NCBI GenBank assembly: GCA_002291945.1
Contig: DBAZ01000063.1
Span: 34,446 to 84,123, forward strand
DNA from: Tepidimonas sp. UBA997
GTDB taxonomy: Bacteria; Pseudomonadota; Gammaproteobacteria; Burkholderiales; Burkholderiaceae_C
Direction: 5' to 3'
Length of the DNA stretch: 49,678 bases
Every line of letters begins with the position of its first letter. Position 1 is the first letter of the stretch. Made by a program: the position numbers and the translations under genes. Below, piece after piece: positions 24,288 through 32,946 of this stretch. The notes below the pieces were generated by a model that was given only the letters and a program-made list of their open reading frames with translations, did not search any database and had not been told where the DNA came from.

Positions 24288-25151
24288 TCAGCGCTGCTGC
24301 AAAGCCGCGATGCGTTCCTGGATCGGGGGGTGCGAGGCAAACCACTTGCCCAGCCCGCCCGTAATGCCCATCGCCTGCATGCCTTGGGGCAATGCACCCG
24401 GCTGCAAACCACCCAAGCGGGCCAAGGCGTTGATCATCGGCTGCTTGCGGCCCATAAGATCGGCGGCACCGGCATCGGCACGGAATTCGCGCTGGCGGCT
24501 GAACCAAGCGACGATCATGGCCGCCAGGAAGCCCAGGATGATGTCCATCACGACGGTGGTGACCAAATAACCGATGCCGACGCCATCGCGCTCATTTTTC
24601 AGGATCACACGATCGACAAAGTAGCCGATGACGCGGCTGAGGAACACGACAAAGGTGTTCATCACCCCTTGGATCAGCGTCAGGGTCACCATGTCGCCGT
24701 TGGCGATGTGGGCCACCTCGTGGCCGATGACGGCCTCCACCTCGTCGCGGGTCATGCTTTGCAATAGCCCGGTCGAAACCGCCACCAGCGCCGAATTCTT
24801 GAACGCCCCGGTGGCAAAGGCGTTCGGCGCACCTTGATAAATGGCCACTTCGGGCATGCCGATGCCAGCCTTGTCGGCGAACTTCTGCACCGTCTGGACG
24901 ATCCATGCCTCGTCGGCCGACTGCGGCTGCTCGATCACCCGTGCCCCGGTGCTGAACTTGGCCATGGGCTTGGAAATCAGCAGGGAAATGAAGGCTCCCC
25001 CAAACCCGATCACCAGCGAGAAGCCGGCCAGCGCGGTCAGGTTGAGGCCGTTGGCCGTCAGGAAACGGTCAACCCCCAGCAGCCGCGTGATCGCCAGCAG
25101 CACGATCATCACGGCGACGTTGGTCAGTATCAGCAGCAGTACGCGTTTCAT
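24288..25151 (-). CDS. htpX: Membrane zinc metalloprotease HtpX
   Basis: Heat-shock membrane protease of 287 aa that degrades misfolded inner-membrane proteins together with FtsH. Two N-terminal membrane helices (LLLILTNVAVMIVLLAI and a second near 35-55) are followed by the zinc site GHEVAHIANGD near residue 141. Two more hydrophobic stretches follow, then FRADAGAADLMG, which carries the third zinc ligand glutamate/aspartate region. The C terminus SHPPIQERIAALQQ is typical. The ATG at 25151 gives MKRVLLLILTN with GGAG upstream; the longer frame to 25214 is not conserved. Length and motifs match the family fully. Confidence 0.95.
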   Translation of the reverse strand: MKRVLLLILTNVAVMIVLLAITRLLGVDRFLTANGLNLTALAGFSLVIGFGGAFISLLISKPMAKFSTGARVIEQPQSADEAWIVQTVQKFADKAGIGMPEVAIYQGAPNAFATGAFKNSALVAVSTGLLQSMTRDEVEAVIGHEVAHIANGDMVTLTLIQGVMNTFVVFLSRVIGYFVDRVILKNERDGVGIGYLVTTVVMDIILGFLAAMIVAWFSRQREFRADAGAADLMGRKQPMINALARLGGLQPGALPQGMQAMGITGGLGKWFASHPPIQERIAALQQR

Positions 25152-25235
25152 GGTCTGGAGTTCTCCAAAAAATCTCGTGTGTCTGACTGGAGTCAGGCAG
25201 TCAGGTTCCCGCAAGATCGCGAAACTTTACCCGAT

Positions 25236-26288
25236 TCATGGGTGACTGACCAGCCGCCAGGGCAGCGCTTCACCCGCGCGCAGGGGCTTGAGTTCGGCAT
25301 CGCCAAAGGGGTAGCTCGCAGGCGGCGTCCAGCACTCCTTGCGCAGGGTGATGGTGTCGGTATTGCGCGGCAGGCCATAAAAATCGGCCCCGTAGAAACT
25401 GGCAAACCCTTCGAGCTTATCGAGGGCACCAGCGGCCTCGAAGGCCTCGGCATACATCTCGATGGCGGCGTGGGCGGTGTAGCAACCGGCGCAACCGGTG
25501 GCGTGTTCCTTCAGGTGGGCCGGGTGCGGCGCACTGTCGGTACCGAGGAAGAATTTGGGGCTGCCGCTGGTCGCCGCTTGCACCAGCGCCAGACGGTGGG
25601 TTTCGCGCTTCAACACCGGCAGGCAGTAGTAATGGGGGCGTATCCCGCCGGTGAAGATGGCGTTGCGGTTGAACAGCAGGTGGTGTACCGTGATGGTGGC
25701 GGCCAGATGCGCATCCGCCTCGGCCACGTACTGCGCGGCGTCTTGGGTGGTGATGTGCTCCAGCACGATCTTGAGTTCCGGGAAGTCCTTGCGCAGCGGT
25801 GCCAGTTTTTCCTCGATGAACACGGCCTCGCGGTCGAACAGGTCGATGTCGGCGCTGGTGACTTCGCCGTGGATCAGCAGCAGCAGCCCGGCGCGTTGCA
25901 TCGCCTCCAGCGTTTTGTAGGTCTTGCGGATGTCGGTCACGCCCGCGTCGCTGTTGGTGGTGGCACCGGCCGGGTAGAGCTTGCAGGCCACCACGCCCGC
26001 CGCCTGAGCCCGCACGATTTCGTCCGGGGGCAGGTTGTCGGTCAGGTACAGCGTCATCAGGGGTTGGAAACGGCTGCCTTGGGGCACCGCCGCCAGGATG
26101 CGCTGCTTGTAGGCCAGCGCCTGGGCCGCCGTGGTGACGGGCGGACGCAGGTTGGGCATGATGATGGCCCGACCGAACTGGGCGGCGGTGTGCGGCACCA
26201 CCGTGTGCAGGGGGGCACCGTCGCGGACGTGCAGGTGCCAGTCGTCCGGGCGGGTCAGGGTGAGGGTCTGGTTGGGGTGTGCGCTCAT
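25236..26288 (-). CDS. pyrC: Dihydroorotase, class II homodimeric type
   Basis: Zinc amidohydrolase of 350 aa catalysing reversible cyclisation of carbamoyl aspartate to dihydroorotate in pyrimidine synthesis. Metal-site motifs are visible: DDWHLHVRDG near residue 15 and the carboxylated-lysine segment VACKLYPAGATTNSDAGV near 110. LLLIHGEVTSADIDLFDREA, KIVLEHITTQDA and FLGTDSAPH carry the histidines and catalytic aspartate. Length and motif order match the E. coli PyrC group rather than the longer PyrC/PyrX type. The ATG at 26288 lies four bases after the lysR stop codon, so the two genes may be cotranscribed; there is no obvious functional link. Confidence 0.95.
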   Translation of the reverse strand: MSAHPNQTLTLTRPDDWHLHVRDGAPLHTVVPHTAAQFGRAIIMPNLRPPVTTAAQALAYKQRILAAVPQGSRFQPLMTLYLTDNLPPDEIVRAQAAGVVACKLYPAGATTNSDAGVTDIRKTYKTLEAMQRAGLLLLIHGEVTSADIDLFDREAVFIEEKLAPLRKDFPELKIVLEHITTQDAAQYVAEADAHLAATITVHHLLFNRNAIFTGGIRPHYYCLPVLKRETHRLALVQAATSGSPKFFLGTDSAPHPAHLKEHATGCAGCYTAHAAIEMYAEAFEAAGALDKLEGFASFYGADFYGLPRNTDTITLRKECWTPPASYPFGDAELKPLRAGEALPWRLVSHP

Positions 26289-26292
26289 GGCC

Positions 26293-27231
26293 TTATTGTC
26301 CCACTGCTTGTGCCGCCAGATGGCGCTGCACCTGATCCCAGAACGCCTGGGCCACGCGCTTGCTCTTGCGTCCCGCAGGCCGCTCCCGGTACAGCCGTAT
26401 TTCGAGCTCGCCCTGCCACTTGTCCTCGGGCGCGCAGGCATGGACCAGACGACCATCGCCCAGCGCCTGCCGGACGGCGCTGATCGGCAAAAACGCCACG
26501 CCGTGGCCTTCGATGGCCATGGCCTTGAGGCTTTCGGAGGTGTCCGTCTCGTACACCCGGTCCAGGCAAACGGGGCTGGCCGACTGGCGCAACACCCAGT
26601 CCACCACCCGGCTGAGGTAGGCCCCCGGTGCGTAGGCCAGAAAGGGCACCGGATCGGTCGGCAGGCCCGGCAGCCGGTACAGCGGCTCACCCCGGGCATC
26701 GGGCTTGACAAAAGGCAGCACCACTTCCTGGCTCAGGGACATCATTTCATAGCGATCGGTGTCGAGTTGAATCGGCTGCGAGGCGTGGTGGTAGGTTAGC
26801 AGCAGGTCGCAACTGCCTTCGGTCAGCCGCATCACCGCGTCGTGTACGTTGAGGGCGATCAGGCGGCTTTTCACCGGCCCCACCACGCTGCGCAACTCGG
26901 ACAGCCAGGCCGGGTAGAAGGTGAAGGCCAGGGTGTGCGGCACCGCGAATTCGATCGTGTCCTTGGCCACGGCGGTGTGCTGGCGCAGCATGGAGCGGGT
27001 GGTCTGCAAGGTATGCAGCAACTCCAGCGCCTGCTCGTAGAGGGTCTGGCCGGCGGGGGTCAGGCGCGTCGGGTAAGACGAGCGATCCACCAGGTCGGTA
27101 CCCGCCCAGGCTTCGAGCGACTGGATGCGCCGCGAAAACGCAGGCTGGGTGATATGGCGCAACTGGGCCGAACGGCTGAAGCTGCGGGTTTCGGCCAGAC
27201 TGACGAAGTCTTCAAGCCATTTGGTGTCCAT
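26293..27231 (-). CDS. LysR-family transcriptional regulator
   Basis: A 312-aa regulator with an N-terminal winged helix (1-60): WLEDFVSLAETRSFSRSAQL, ITQPAFSRRIQSLEAW and LTPAGQTLYEQALELL, the standard LysR pattern. The C-terminal ~220 residues form the periplasmic-binding-protein-like effector domain (VPHTLAFTFYPAWLSEL, LLLTYHHASQPIQLD, GHGVAFLPISAVR). The ATG at 27231 overlaps the end of the ABC exporter gene by 20 bp, so the genes are translationally coupled. The target is not evident. LTTYHH-like effector pockets do not allow a substrate call. Family assignment is firm. Confidence 0.92.
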   Translation of the reverse strand: MDTKWLEDFVSLAETRSFSRSAQLRHITQPAFSRRIQSLEAWAGTDLVDRSSYPTRLTPAGQTLYEQALELLHTLQTTRSMLRQHTAVAKDTIEFAVPHTLAFTFYPAWLSELRSVVGPVKSRLIALNVHDAVMRLTEGSCDLLLTYHHASQPIQLDTDRYEMMSLSQEVVLPFVKPDARGEPLYRLPGLPTDPVPFLAYAPGAYLSRVVDWVLRQSASPVCLDRVYETDTSESLKAMAIEGHGVAFLPISAVRQALGDGRLVHACAPEDKWQGELEIRLYRERPAGRKSKRVAQAFWDQVQRHLAAQAVGQ

Positions 27232-29152
27232 CGTGCCTGTTTCCGTCGGGGGGTTGCGGGTTGTCGGGCGTGCTTTGCTGCAAGGCCCACATCTGGGCGT
27301 AGCGGCCACCTGCGGCCAGCAAGTCGGTATGCCGACCCCGCTCCACGATGTGGCCGTGCTCCAGCACGATGATCTCATGGGCATCGACCACGGTCGAAAG
27401 CCGGTGCGCAATCACCAGTGTGGTCTTGTGCCGGGCCACGCCCTTGAGTTCGGTCTGGATGGCGCGTTCGTTGGCGGAATCGAGTGCCGAGGTGGCTTCA
27501 TCGAAAATCAGGATCGGCGGGTTCTTGAGCAGGGTGCGGGCAATCGCGACCCGCTGCTTTTCGCCGCCCGAGAGCTTGAGCCCCCGCTCGCCCACCAGCG
27601 TCTGGTAGCCCTGGGGCAACTGGCGGATGAAGTCGTGGATGTGCGCCGCCTGGGCCGCCGCCACCGCCGCCTCGTGGCCCGCATCCGGCCGCCCGTAGAG
27701 GATGTTGTATTCGATGGTGTCGTTGAACAGCACCGTGTCCTGCGGCACGATGCCGATGGCCAAGCGCACGCTGTCCTGCGTCACGGACCGAATGTCCTGC
27801 CCGGCGATGCGGATGCAGCCTGACGCTGCGTCAGCGCTTTGGCCCGGCCCGCCCACGTCGTAAAAGCGGTAGAGCAGCCGCGCCAGGGTGGATTTGCCCG
27901 AACCCGACGGCCCCACCACCGCCACGGTCTTGCCCGCTGGAATCGTGAAGCTCACCCCGTGCAGAATCTCGCGCTCGCGTTCGTAGGCAAAGTGCACCTG
28001 GTCGAAACGCACTTCGGGAGCTTGCTCCAGCGTCAGCGCGAGCGCACCCGGCGCATCGGCAATCTCGCGCTCCTTGTCGAGCAGGTTGAACATCTTGTCG
28101 AGGTCGGTCAGCCCCTGCCTGATCTCGCGATACAGCACCCCGAGGAAGTTCAGCGGGATGTAGAGCTGGATCATGAAGGCGTTGATCATGACAAAGTCGC
28201 CCAGCGTCATGTGCCCTTGGGCCACACCCGTGGTGGCGCGCCACAGGATGGCCACCAGCGCCGTCCCGATGATGAGCTGCTGCCCGGCATTCAGGAAGGA
28301 CAGCGTGGACTGGCTTTTCAGGCGGGCCTTGCGCAGCCGCTCCAGCGCTTCGTCGTAACGGCGGGCTTCGAACGCCTCGTTGTTGAAGTATTTGACGGTT
28401 TCGTAGTTGAGCAGCGAGTCGATCGATCGGGTCTGGCTGGCCGATTCCACCTCGTTCATGTGGCGGCGTATCTGCATGCGCCAGTTGGTCACTTTGATGG
28501 TGAACACCACGTACAGGGTCAGGGCGGTCAAGGTGACCCACACGTACCACAGCTCGAACTTCACCCCCAGCACCGTCAGCACCAGCGCGACTTCCAGCAA
28601 GGTGGGCAGGATGCTGTAGAGCGCGTACGAGACGAGCGACTGCACCCCGCGCGTGCCGCGCTCGATGTCGCGTGTCATGCCGCCGGTCTGGCGCTCCAGA
28701 TGAAAACGCAGACTGAGCTCGTGCAGATGGCCAAACACCTGCAGGGCAATGGCCCGGGTGGCACCTTCGGTGGCTTTGGCAAACACCAGTTCGCGCAGTT
28801 CGGTAAACAGCGTGTTCGCAAAACGCAACAGGCCGTAGGCCAGCAACAAGCCCACTGGCACCACCAGCAGGGCCTCGCTGCCGGGCGGCAGACCCAGCAT
28901 CGACTGGCCGCTGGCGGGCGTGAGCGCATCCACCAGTTCCTTGAGCAACATCGGCACCCCCACGATCGCCAGCTTGGCCGCAACCATCAGGAGCAGCGCC
29001 ACCGCCACCCGCCAGCGGTAGCGCCAGAAATACGGCAGCAGACGGCGCAGCACGCCCCAATCGGAAGCGGGTGGCTGGTGGGCCTTGGGTGAGGCAGCGG
29101 CAGGGCCCGAACCAGCGCTTGGACTGGCCCCGGCGGACGACGAGTCGCGCAT
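27212..29152 (-). CDS. Atm1/HMT1-like ABC exporter, fused membrane and ATPase domains
   Basis: A 646-aa half-size ABC exporter acting as a homodimer. An N-terminal cytosolic tail (1-35) precedes six membrane helices (about 50-340). The coupling region SLLNYETVKYFNNEAFEARR is characteristic of the Atm1/HMT1 class, which exports glutathione-linked persulfide or metal conjugates. The ATPase has Walker A VGPSGSGKST near 425, signature LSGGEKQRVAIART and Walker B ILIFDEATSALD. A small insert in the nucleotide-binding domain (GGPGQSADAASG) coincides with a perfect 15-bp DNA palindrome at about 27821-27835. The ATG at 29152 is divergent from the thioesterase gene (16-bp gap). The substrate is inferred from the subclass. 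Confidence 0.9.
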   Translation of the reverse strand: MRDSSSAGASPSAGSGPAAASPKAHQPPASDWGVLRRLLPYFWRYRWRVAVALLLMVAAKLAIVGVPMLLKELVDALTPASGQSMLGLPPGSEALLVVPVGLLLAYGLLRFANTLFTELRELVFAKATEGATRAIALQVFGHLHELSLRFHLERQTGGMTRDIERGTRGVQSLVSYALYSILPTLLEVALVLTVLGVKFELWYVWVTLTALTLYVVFTIKVTNWRMQIRRHMNEVESASQTRSIDSLLNYETVKYFNNEAFEARRYDEALERLRKARLKSQSTLSFLNAGQQLIIGTALVAILWRATTGVAQGHMTLGDFVMINAFMIQLYIPLNFLGVLYREIRQGLTDLDKMFNLLDKEREIADAPGALALTLEQAPEVRFDQVHFAYEREREILHGVSFTIPAGKTVAVVGPSGSGKSTLARLLYRFYDVGGPGQSADAASGCIRIAGQDIRSVTQDSVRLAIGIVPQDTVLFNDTIEYNILYGRPDAGHEAAVAAAQAAHIHDFIRQLPQGYQTLVGERGLKLSGGEKQRVAIARTLLKNPPILIFDEATSALDSANERAIQTELKGVARHKTTLVIAHRLSTVVDAHEIIVLEHGHIVERGRHTDLLAAGGRYAQMWALQQSTPDNPQPPDGNRHDGHQMA

Positions 29153-29168
29153 AGATGACAATGGGCGT

Positions 29169-29594
29169 ATGAATACCCCGATTTTGCCCTCAAGCCCGAT
29201 GAACGCACTGCCCTCGGACAAGACCTTGGTGCTGAAAGTGATTCCCATGCCTGCCGACTGCAACGCCAACGGCGACATCTTCGGTGGCTGGGTCATGGCC
29301 CAGGTGGACTTGGCCGGCTCGGTGCTGCCCGCCCGCTTGGCACAGGGGCGCCTGGCCACGGTGGCGGTGAACCAGTTCGTGTTCAAGCAACCCGTGCGGG
29401 TGGGCGACATCCTGAGCTTTTTCAGTGCCGTCACTCGGGTCGGCAACACCTCCATCACCGTTGAGGTGGAGGTGTTTGCCGAACGCTTCGACGCCCAGGG
29501 CGCTTACGTCAAGGTCACGGAAGCCTCGCTGACTTACGTCGCGATAGACGAGCAGGGCAAGCCGCGCCCGGTGCCAAAGCCCCAAGCTCAATAA
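29169..29594 (+). CDS. Acyl-CoA thioesterase, YciA-like hotdog fold
   Basis: A 141-aa hotdog-fold enzyme that hydrolyses acyl-CoA. The family motif NANGDIFGGWVMAQVDLAG (about 34-52) contains the catalytic aspartate and the helix of the fold. VAVNQFVFKQPVRVGDILSF and TSITVEVEVFAER are the core strands seen in YciA/cytosolic acyl-CoA hydrolases. The start at the ATG at 29169 gives a 17-residue lead; a Met at residue 11 is an alternative start. It is divergently arranged with the ABC exporter gene and its 3' end overlaps the convergent SDR gene by 7 bp. Chain-length preference is unknown. Confidence 0.9.
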   Translation: MNTPILPSSPMNALPSDKTLVLKVIPMPADCNANGDIFGGWVMAQVDLAGSVLPARLAQGRLATVAVNQFVFKQPVRVGDILSFFSAVTRVGNTSITVEVEVFAERFDAQGAYVKVTEASLTYVAIDEQGKPRPVPKPQAQ

Positions 29595-30382
29595 GTGCCC
29601 GGAAAAGCGCCGCCGTCGGGCAAGATGTTCTGGCCGTTGATGTAGGCCGCCTGCTGGCTGCACAAAAAAGCGCAGATAGCGCCAAATTCCTCGGGTGTCC
29701 CAAAGCGCCGCGCCGGAATTTGGGCCATCTGGGCAACCCGAACTTCGTCGATGGATAGACCGGCTTTATGCGCCGCGCCCACCAGTGTGGCACGCAAGCG
29801 GTCGGTATCGAATTTGCCCGGCAACAGGTTGTTGATCGTCACGCCCTGCGCCGCCAGTGAACTGCGGGCCACCCCTGCCACAAAACCGGTCAACCCGCTA
29901 CGCGCTCCGTTGCTCAAGCCCAGCATGTCGATCGGTGCCTTCACTGCACTGGAGGTGATGTTGACGATGCGCCCAAACCCCCGCTCGGCCATGCCATCCA
30001 CGGTGGCCTTGATGAGCTCGATCGGGGTGAGCATATTGGCCTCCACTGCCTTCATCCAGACCTCTCGGTCCCACTGGCGGAAATCCCCCGGCGGCGGCCC
30101 ACCCGCGTTGGTCACCACGATGTCCAACGCCGTGCCTGGCCCGCCGGGGACACGGAACAGGGCCGAACGCCCCTCGGGGGTGGTCACATCTGCCGCCACC
30201 GGCAGCACCTGAACCCCGGTACGCGCTCGCAAGTCGTTGGCCGCCTGTTGCAAGGCCTCTGCGCCACGCGCCGCCATCACCAGATGCACACCTTCCCGAG
30301 CGAGCGCCTGCGCACAGCCCAGACCGAGGCCCTTGCTGGCCCCGCACACCAAGGCCCACCGGCCCGCGATTCCCAAATCCAT
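29588..30382 (-). CDS. SDR-family oxidoreductase with altered catalytic tyrosine motif
   Basis: A 264-aa Rossmann-fold protein. The cofactor motif CGASKGLGLGCAQAL is near residue 13, DIVVTNAGGPPPGDF replaces the usual NNAG, and the active-site serine is in ITSSAVKAP. Where classical SDRs have Tyr-x-x-x-Lys, this protein has LSNGARSGLTGF, so the catalytic tyrosine and lysine are absent. The C terminus NGQNILPDGGAFPGTY is SDR-like. I recall a subgroup of SDR proteins with the same SNGAR segment, so this may be a conserved non-classical branch, not a broken gene. Reaction unknown. The gene after it is an EamA transporter on the same strand, 27 bases away. Confidence 0.85.
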   Translation of the reverse strand: MDLGIAGRWALVCGASKGLGLGCAQALAREGVHLVMAARGAEALQQAANDLRARTGVQVLPVAADVTTPEGRSALFRVPGGPGTALDIVVTNAGGPPPGDFRQWDREVWMKAVEANMLTPIELIKATVDGMAERGFGRIVNITSSAVKAPIDMLGLSNGARSGLTGFVAGVARSSLAAQGVTINNLLPGKFDTDRLRATLVGAAHKAGLSIDEVRVAQMAQIPARRFGTPEEFGAICAFLCSQQAAYINGQNILPDGGAFPGTY

Positions 30383-30409
30383 GCATGCCTCCTGAAAAAA
30401 AACTGTCGG

Positions 30410-31321
30410 TCAATCCCGTTGACGACTCACCCACAACACCCCCAGCAGCACCAGCGCGGTGCCGACCAGCACCCAGGCGTTGAACGGCTCCCCCAGAATC
30501 AGCGCCCCCATGATGAGGGTTGACATGGGCCCGACCATGCCGACCTGGGCCGTCAGGCCGGCACCGATGCGCTCGATGGCCATCATCACCATCACGACCG
30601 GGGCCACGGTGCAGAACAAGGCATTGATCAGAGACAGCCCGATGACTTCGGGTGCCACCACCGCCGCCGACAGCGGACGCAGCAGCAAAAACTGCAACAG
30701 ACACAGCACGCAGGCCACCGTGGTGGCCCAGCCGACCAACCGCAGCGAACCCAAGCGCTGCACCATTTCGCCACTGAAAACCAGATACACCGCGTAGCTG
30801 ATGGCGCTGCCCAACACCAGTGCGGCACCGAGGCCGGTGTGCCAGCCGTCAAAGGTCATCTCGTGCCCGAAAACGACCAGCACCCCGGCATAGCTCAAGG
30901 CCATGGCACCGGCTTGGCGGGCCGTGATGCGGCGCTGGAACAGCACCCAGCCGAGTAGCAGCACCAACGTGGGGTTGAGGTAGAGGATCAGCCGCCCCAG
31001 ACTGGCGCTGATGTACTGCAAGCCCAGAAAATCGAGGGAACTGGCCAGGTAGTAGCCGCTGAACCCCAGGCCCAGAATGCCCAGCCAGTCGCGCCGCGTC
31101 ATGGGCTGCACCGGCTGTGTGCTGCGGTAAGTGGCCCACCAGAGGATGGCCAGAAACAGCGGCAAGGCAAACAGCATCCGGTACATGATGAGCGTGACCG
31201 CATCGACCTCGTAGCGGTAAGCCAGCTTGACCACGATGGCTTTGCCACTGAACGCGACCGAACCGGCCACCGCCAGCAGCAGCCCGGTGCTCAGGTGTCG
31301 GGGCAGCTTGCGGGCTTGCAC
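30410..31321 (-). CDS. EamA/DMT-family transporter, ten membrane helices
   Basis: Inner-membrane transporter of the drug/metabolite superfamily, 303 aa, with two EamA repeats of about five helices each (LLLAVAGSVAFSGKAIVVKL, LGLGFSGYYLASSLDFLG, LGSAISYAVYLVFSGEM, GLSLINALFCTVAPVVM and others). The typical ALIL(G)EPF motif appears as IMGALILGEPFNAW in the second repeat. The preferred start is the GTG at 31321, which overlaps the stop of the upstream spermidine-synthase-like gene (TGACGTG) and gives the normal length. The longer frame upstream runs through that gene in another frame and is not protein-like. The substrate cannot be predicted. Confidence 0.88.
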   Translation of the reverse strand: MQARKLPRHLSTGLLLAVAGSVAFSGKAIVVKLAYRYEVDAVTLIMYRMLFALPLFLAILWWATYRSTQPVQPMTRRDWLGILGLGFSGYYLASSLDFLGLQYISASLGRLILYLNPTLVLLLGWVLFQRRITARQAGAMALSYAGVLVVFGHEMTFDGWHTGLGAALVLGSAISYAVYLVFSGEMVQRLGSLRLVGWATTVACVLCLLQFLLLRPLSAAVVAPEVIGLSLINALFCTVAPVVMVMMAIERIGAGLTAQVGMVGPMSTLIMGALILGEPFNAWVLVGTALVLLGVLWVSRQRD

Positions 31322-31322
31322 G

Positions 31323-32081
31323 TCAGCTTTGCCAGGCCCGAAAGACCTTGAGCCATTTGCGCGCCGGCAGGCCCCAGCGGGACTGCACCTCGTCGGCCCG
31401 GGCCAGCAGTTGCAAACGTTGCGGATGTTGCGGGGTACGCAGCGCCAGCACCACGGTGTTGCCTTCACGGGTCGGGCGAAAAATCCAGACCGCTGGATCG
31501 CCAAACACGGCGCGGATGTGCCCGAGCGACTGCTCAAAGCTGGCCTGACGCCCGAACAGGTTCACCGTCATCGCGCCTTCTTCGGCCAGCAGGCGGCGGC
31601 AGTCGGCGTAAAAGGCGGAGCTGTCGAGCACTGGCGCGGCGGCCTCGTGGTCGTAGAGGTCCACCTGCAAGGCATCGACCGTGCCATGGAAAGGTGCGTA
31701 GGCAACGACTTCGGCGGCATCGCCCAGCATCACTTTCAGGCGGGCGCTGTCGGGCGGCAGCTTGAACCAGGTGCGGCAAGCGGCAATCACCTGCGGGTTG
31801 ATGTCCACCGCCGTGGTGTCCATGCGCAATTTCTTGAAGCTGAATTTGGTCAGCGCGGCGGCACCCAGCCCGAGTTGCATGGCGCGGCGGCGGGGTAACG
31901 AGTCGGGCTCGACGAACAGCAGCCAGGCCATCATGCGCTGCACATATTCCAGCTCGATGTGAAACGGCTGGTCGATCAGCATGGTGCCCTGCACCCACTC
32001 GGTGCCCAGGTGCAGGTAGCGCACCTCGCCGTCTTCCGACAGCGTCACGCCGGGCAGCTTGGGACTGGCAGTACGGCTCAT
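31323..32081 (-). CDS. Spermidine-synthase-like protein (aminopropyltransferase fold)
   Basis: A 252-aa Rossmann-fold protein of the spermidine synthase/methyltransferase type. It has a short N-terminal beta region (EVRYLHLGTEWVQGTMLI), then AMQLGLGAAALTKFSF replacing the usual GGGDG glycine loop. TTAVDINPQVIAAC supplies an acidic residue for nucleoside binding, and VMLGDAAEVVAYAP and DALQVDLYDHEAAAP follow. Full spermidine synthases carry a longer N-terminal barrel and a clear GGGDG, so polyamine synthesis is doubtful. The family has many uncharacterised proteobacterial members. Its start overlaps the tatD stop by four bases (ATGA) and its stop overlaps the next start, indicating a tatD-speE-like-eamA unit. 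Confidence 0.82.
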   Translation of the reverse strand: MSRTASPKLPGVTLSEDGEVRYLHLGTEWVQGTMLIDQPFHIELEYVQRMMAWLLFVEPDSLPRRRAMQLGLGAAALTKFSFKKLRMDTTAVDINPQVIAACRTWFKLPPDSARLKVMLGDAAEVVAYAPFHGTVDALQVDLYDHEAAAPVLDSSAFYADCRRLLAEEGAMTVNLFGRQASFEQSLGHIRAVFGDPAVWIFRPTREGNTVVLALRTPQHPQRLQLLARADEVQSRWGLPARKWLKVFRAWQS

Positions 32082-32944
32082 GCCAGCGCCCCCGAACGGG
32101 CGATCAAGGCATCGAGCCGGGGCAAAGCCCGGCAGACGTTGCGCGTGGTCTGGGCTGCCAGCGCCTGCGGCGTCATGCCGCGCAACTGCGCCACCGCCTT
32201 GCCAATACGCGGCAATTGCGCCGGGCTGTTGACCCCTTGGGGCCGTCCGGCGGCCCGCTCGGCCGCCGTCACGTACAGCCAGCGCGGCGGGATGTCGGGC
32301 GCGTCCGTCTCAAGCACCAGGGCGTCGGGCGGCAGATCGGTGGCGAGGCGGCGCAATTGGTGCGCAGTCGCAAACGTCACTGCGCCGCCCACGCCGAGCA
32401 GAAACCCGCGCTCGATGAATTGGTGCGCCTGCTGCTGGCTGCCATTGAATGCGTGGGCAATCCCGCCACAGACGCCCTGCCCGCGCGACTGCGCGTCGCG
32501 CAGGCCTTTGAGAAGCAGGTCAGCCGAACGCCGCACGTGCAAAATGACCGGCAAGCCGAATTGCCAAGCCAACTGCAGTTGCGCAGCATAAAAACGCCCC
32601 TGCTTGTCACGCAGGGCCGGTGGCTGCAGTTCGGGGACGAAAAAGTCCAGACCGATTTCACCCACCGCCACCAGTTGCGGGTCGTCACGGCAGTGCTCCA
32701 GCGTGGTTTGCAGCGCCCGCAGATCGTCATCGCTGGCTCGAGGAACGTACAGCGGGTGGATGCCCAGCGCATAAGCGTCGCCCGTTTGATGGGCGAGACG
32801 CCGCACGGTGGGCCAATGGGCGCGTTCGACGGCGGGCAGCACGCACATGCCCACACCCGCCGCCCGTGCCTGCTCGCGCACGGCCAGACGCTCCTGATCA
32901 GACCACTCCGGCGCGTCCAGGTGGCAATGGCTGTCGATCCACAT
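32078..32944 (-). CDS. TatD-family metal-dependent deoxyribonuclease
   Basis: A 288-aa amidohydrolase-fold hydrolase of the TatD/YcfH group, magnesium-dependent 3'-5' exonucleases. Metal-site motifs are in order: MWIDSHCHLDAPEW (HxH), AVGEIGLDFF (glutamate), ILHVRRSADLL (histidine), GIAHAFNGS (histidine), LVLETDAPDIPP (aspartate). The order and spacing match the family, and the C terminus ending in AQTTRNVCRALPRL is typical. The start is the ATG at 32944, immediately next to the left arm of the inverted repeat at 32947-33145, so that element must carry or interrupt its promoter. It is followed by an overlapping spermidine-synthase-like gene. The biological substrate in this organism is inferred. 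Confidence 0.92.
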   Translation of the reverse strand: MWIDSHCHLDAPEWSDQERLAVREQARAAGVGMCVLPAVERAHWPTVRRLAHQTGDAYALGIHPLYVPRASDDDLRALQTTLEHCRDDPQLVAVGEIGLDFFVPELQPPALRDKQGRFYAAQLQLAWQFGLPVILHVRRSADLLLKGLRDAQSRGQGVCGGIAHAFNGSQQQAHQFIERGFLLGVGGAVTFATAHQLRRLATDLPPDALVLETDAPDIPPRWLYVTAAERAAGRPQGVNSPAQLPRIGKAVAQLRGMTPQALAAQTTRNVCRALPRLDALIARSGALA

Positions 32945-32946
32945 GG

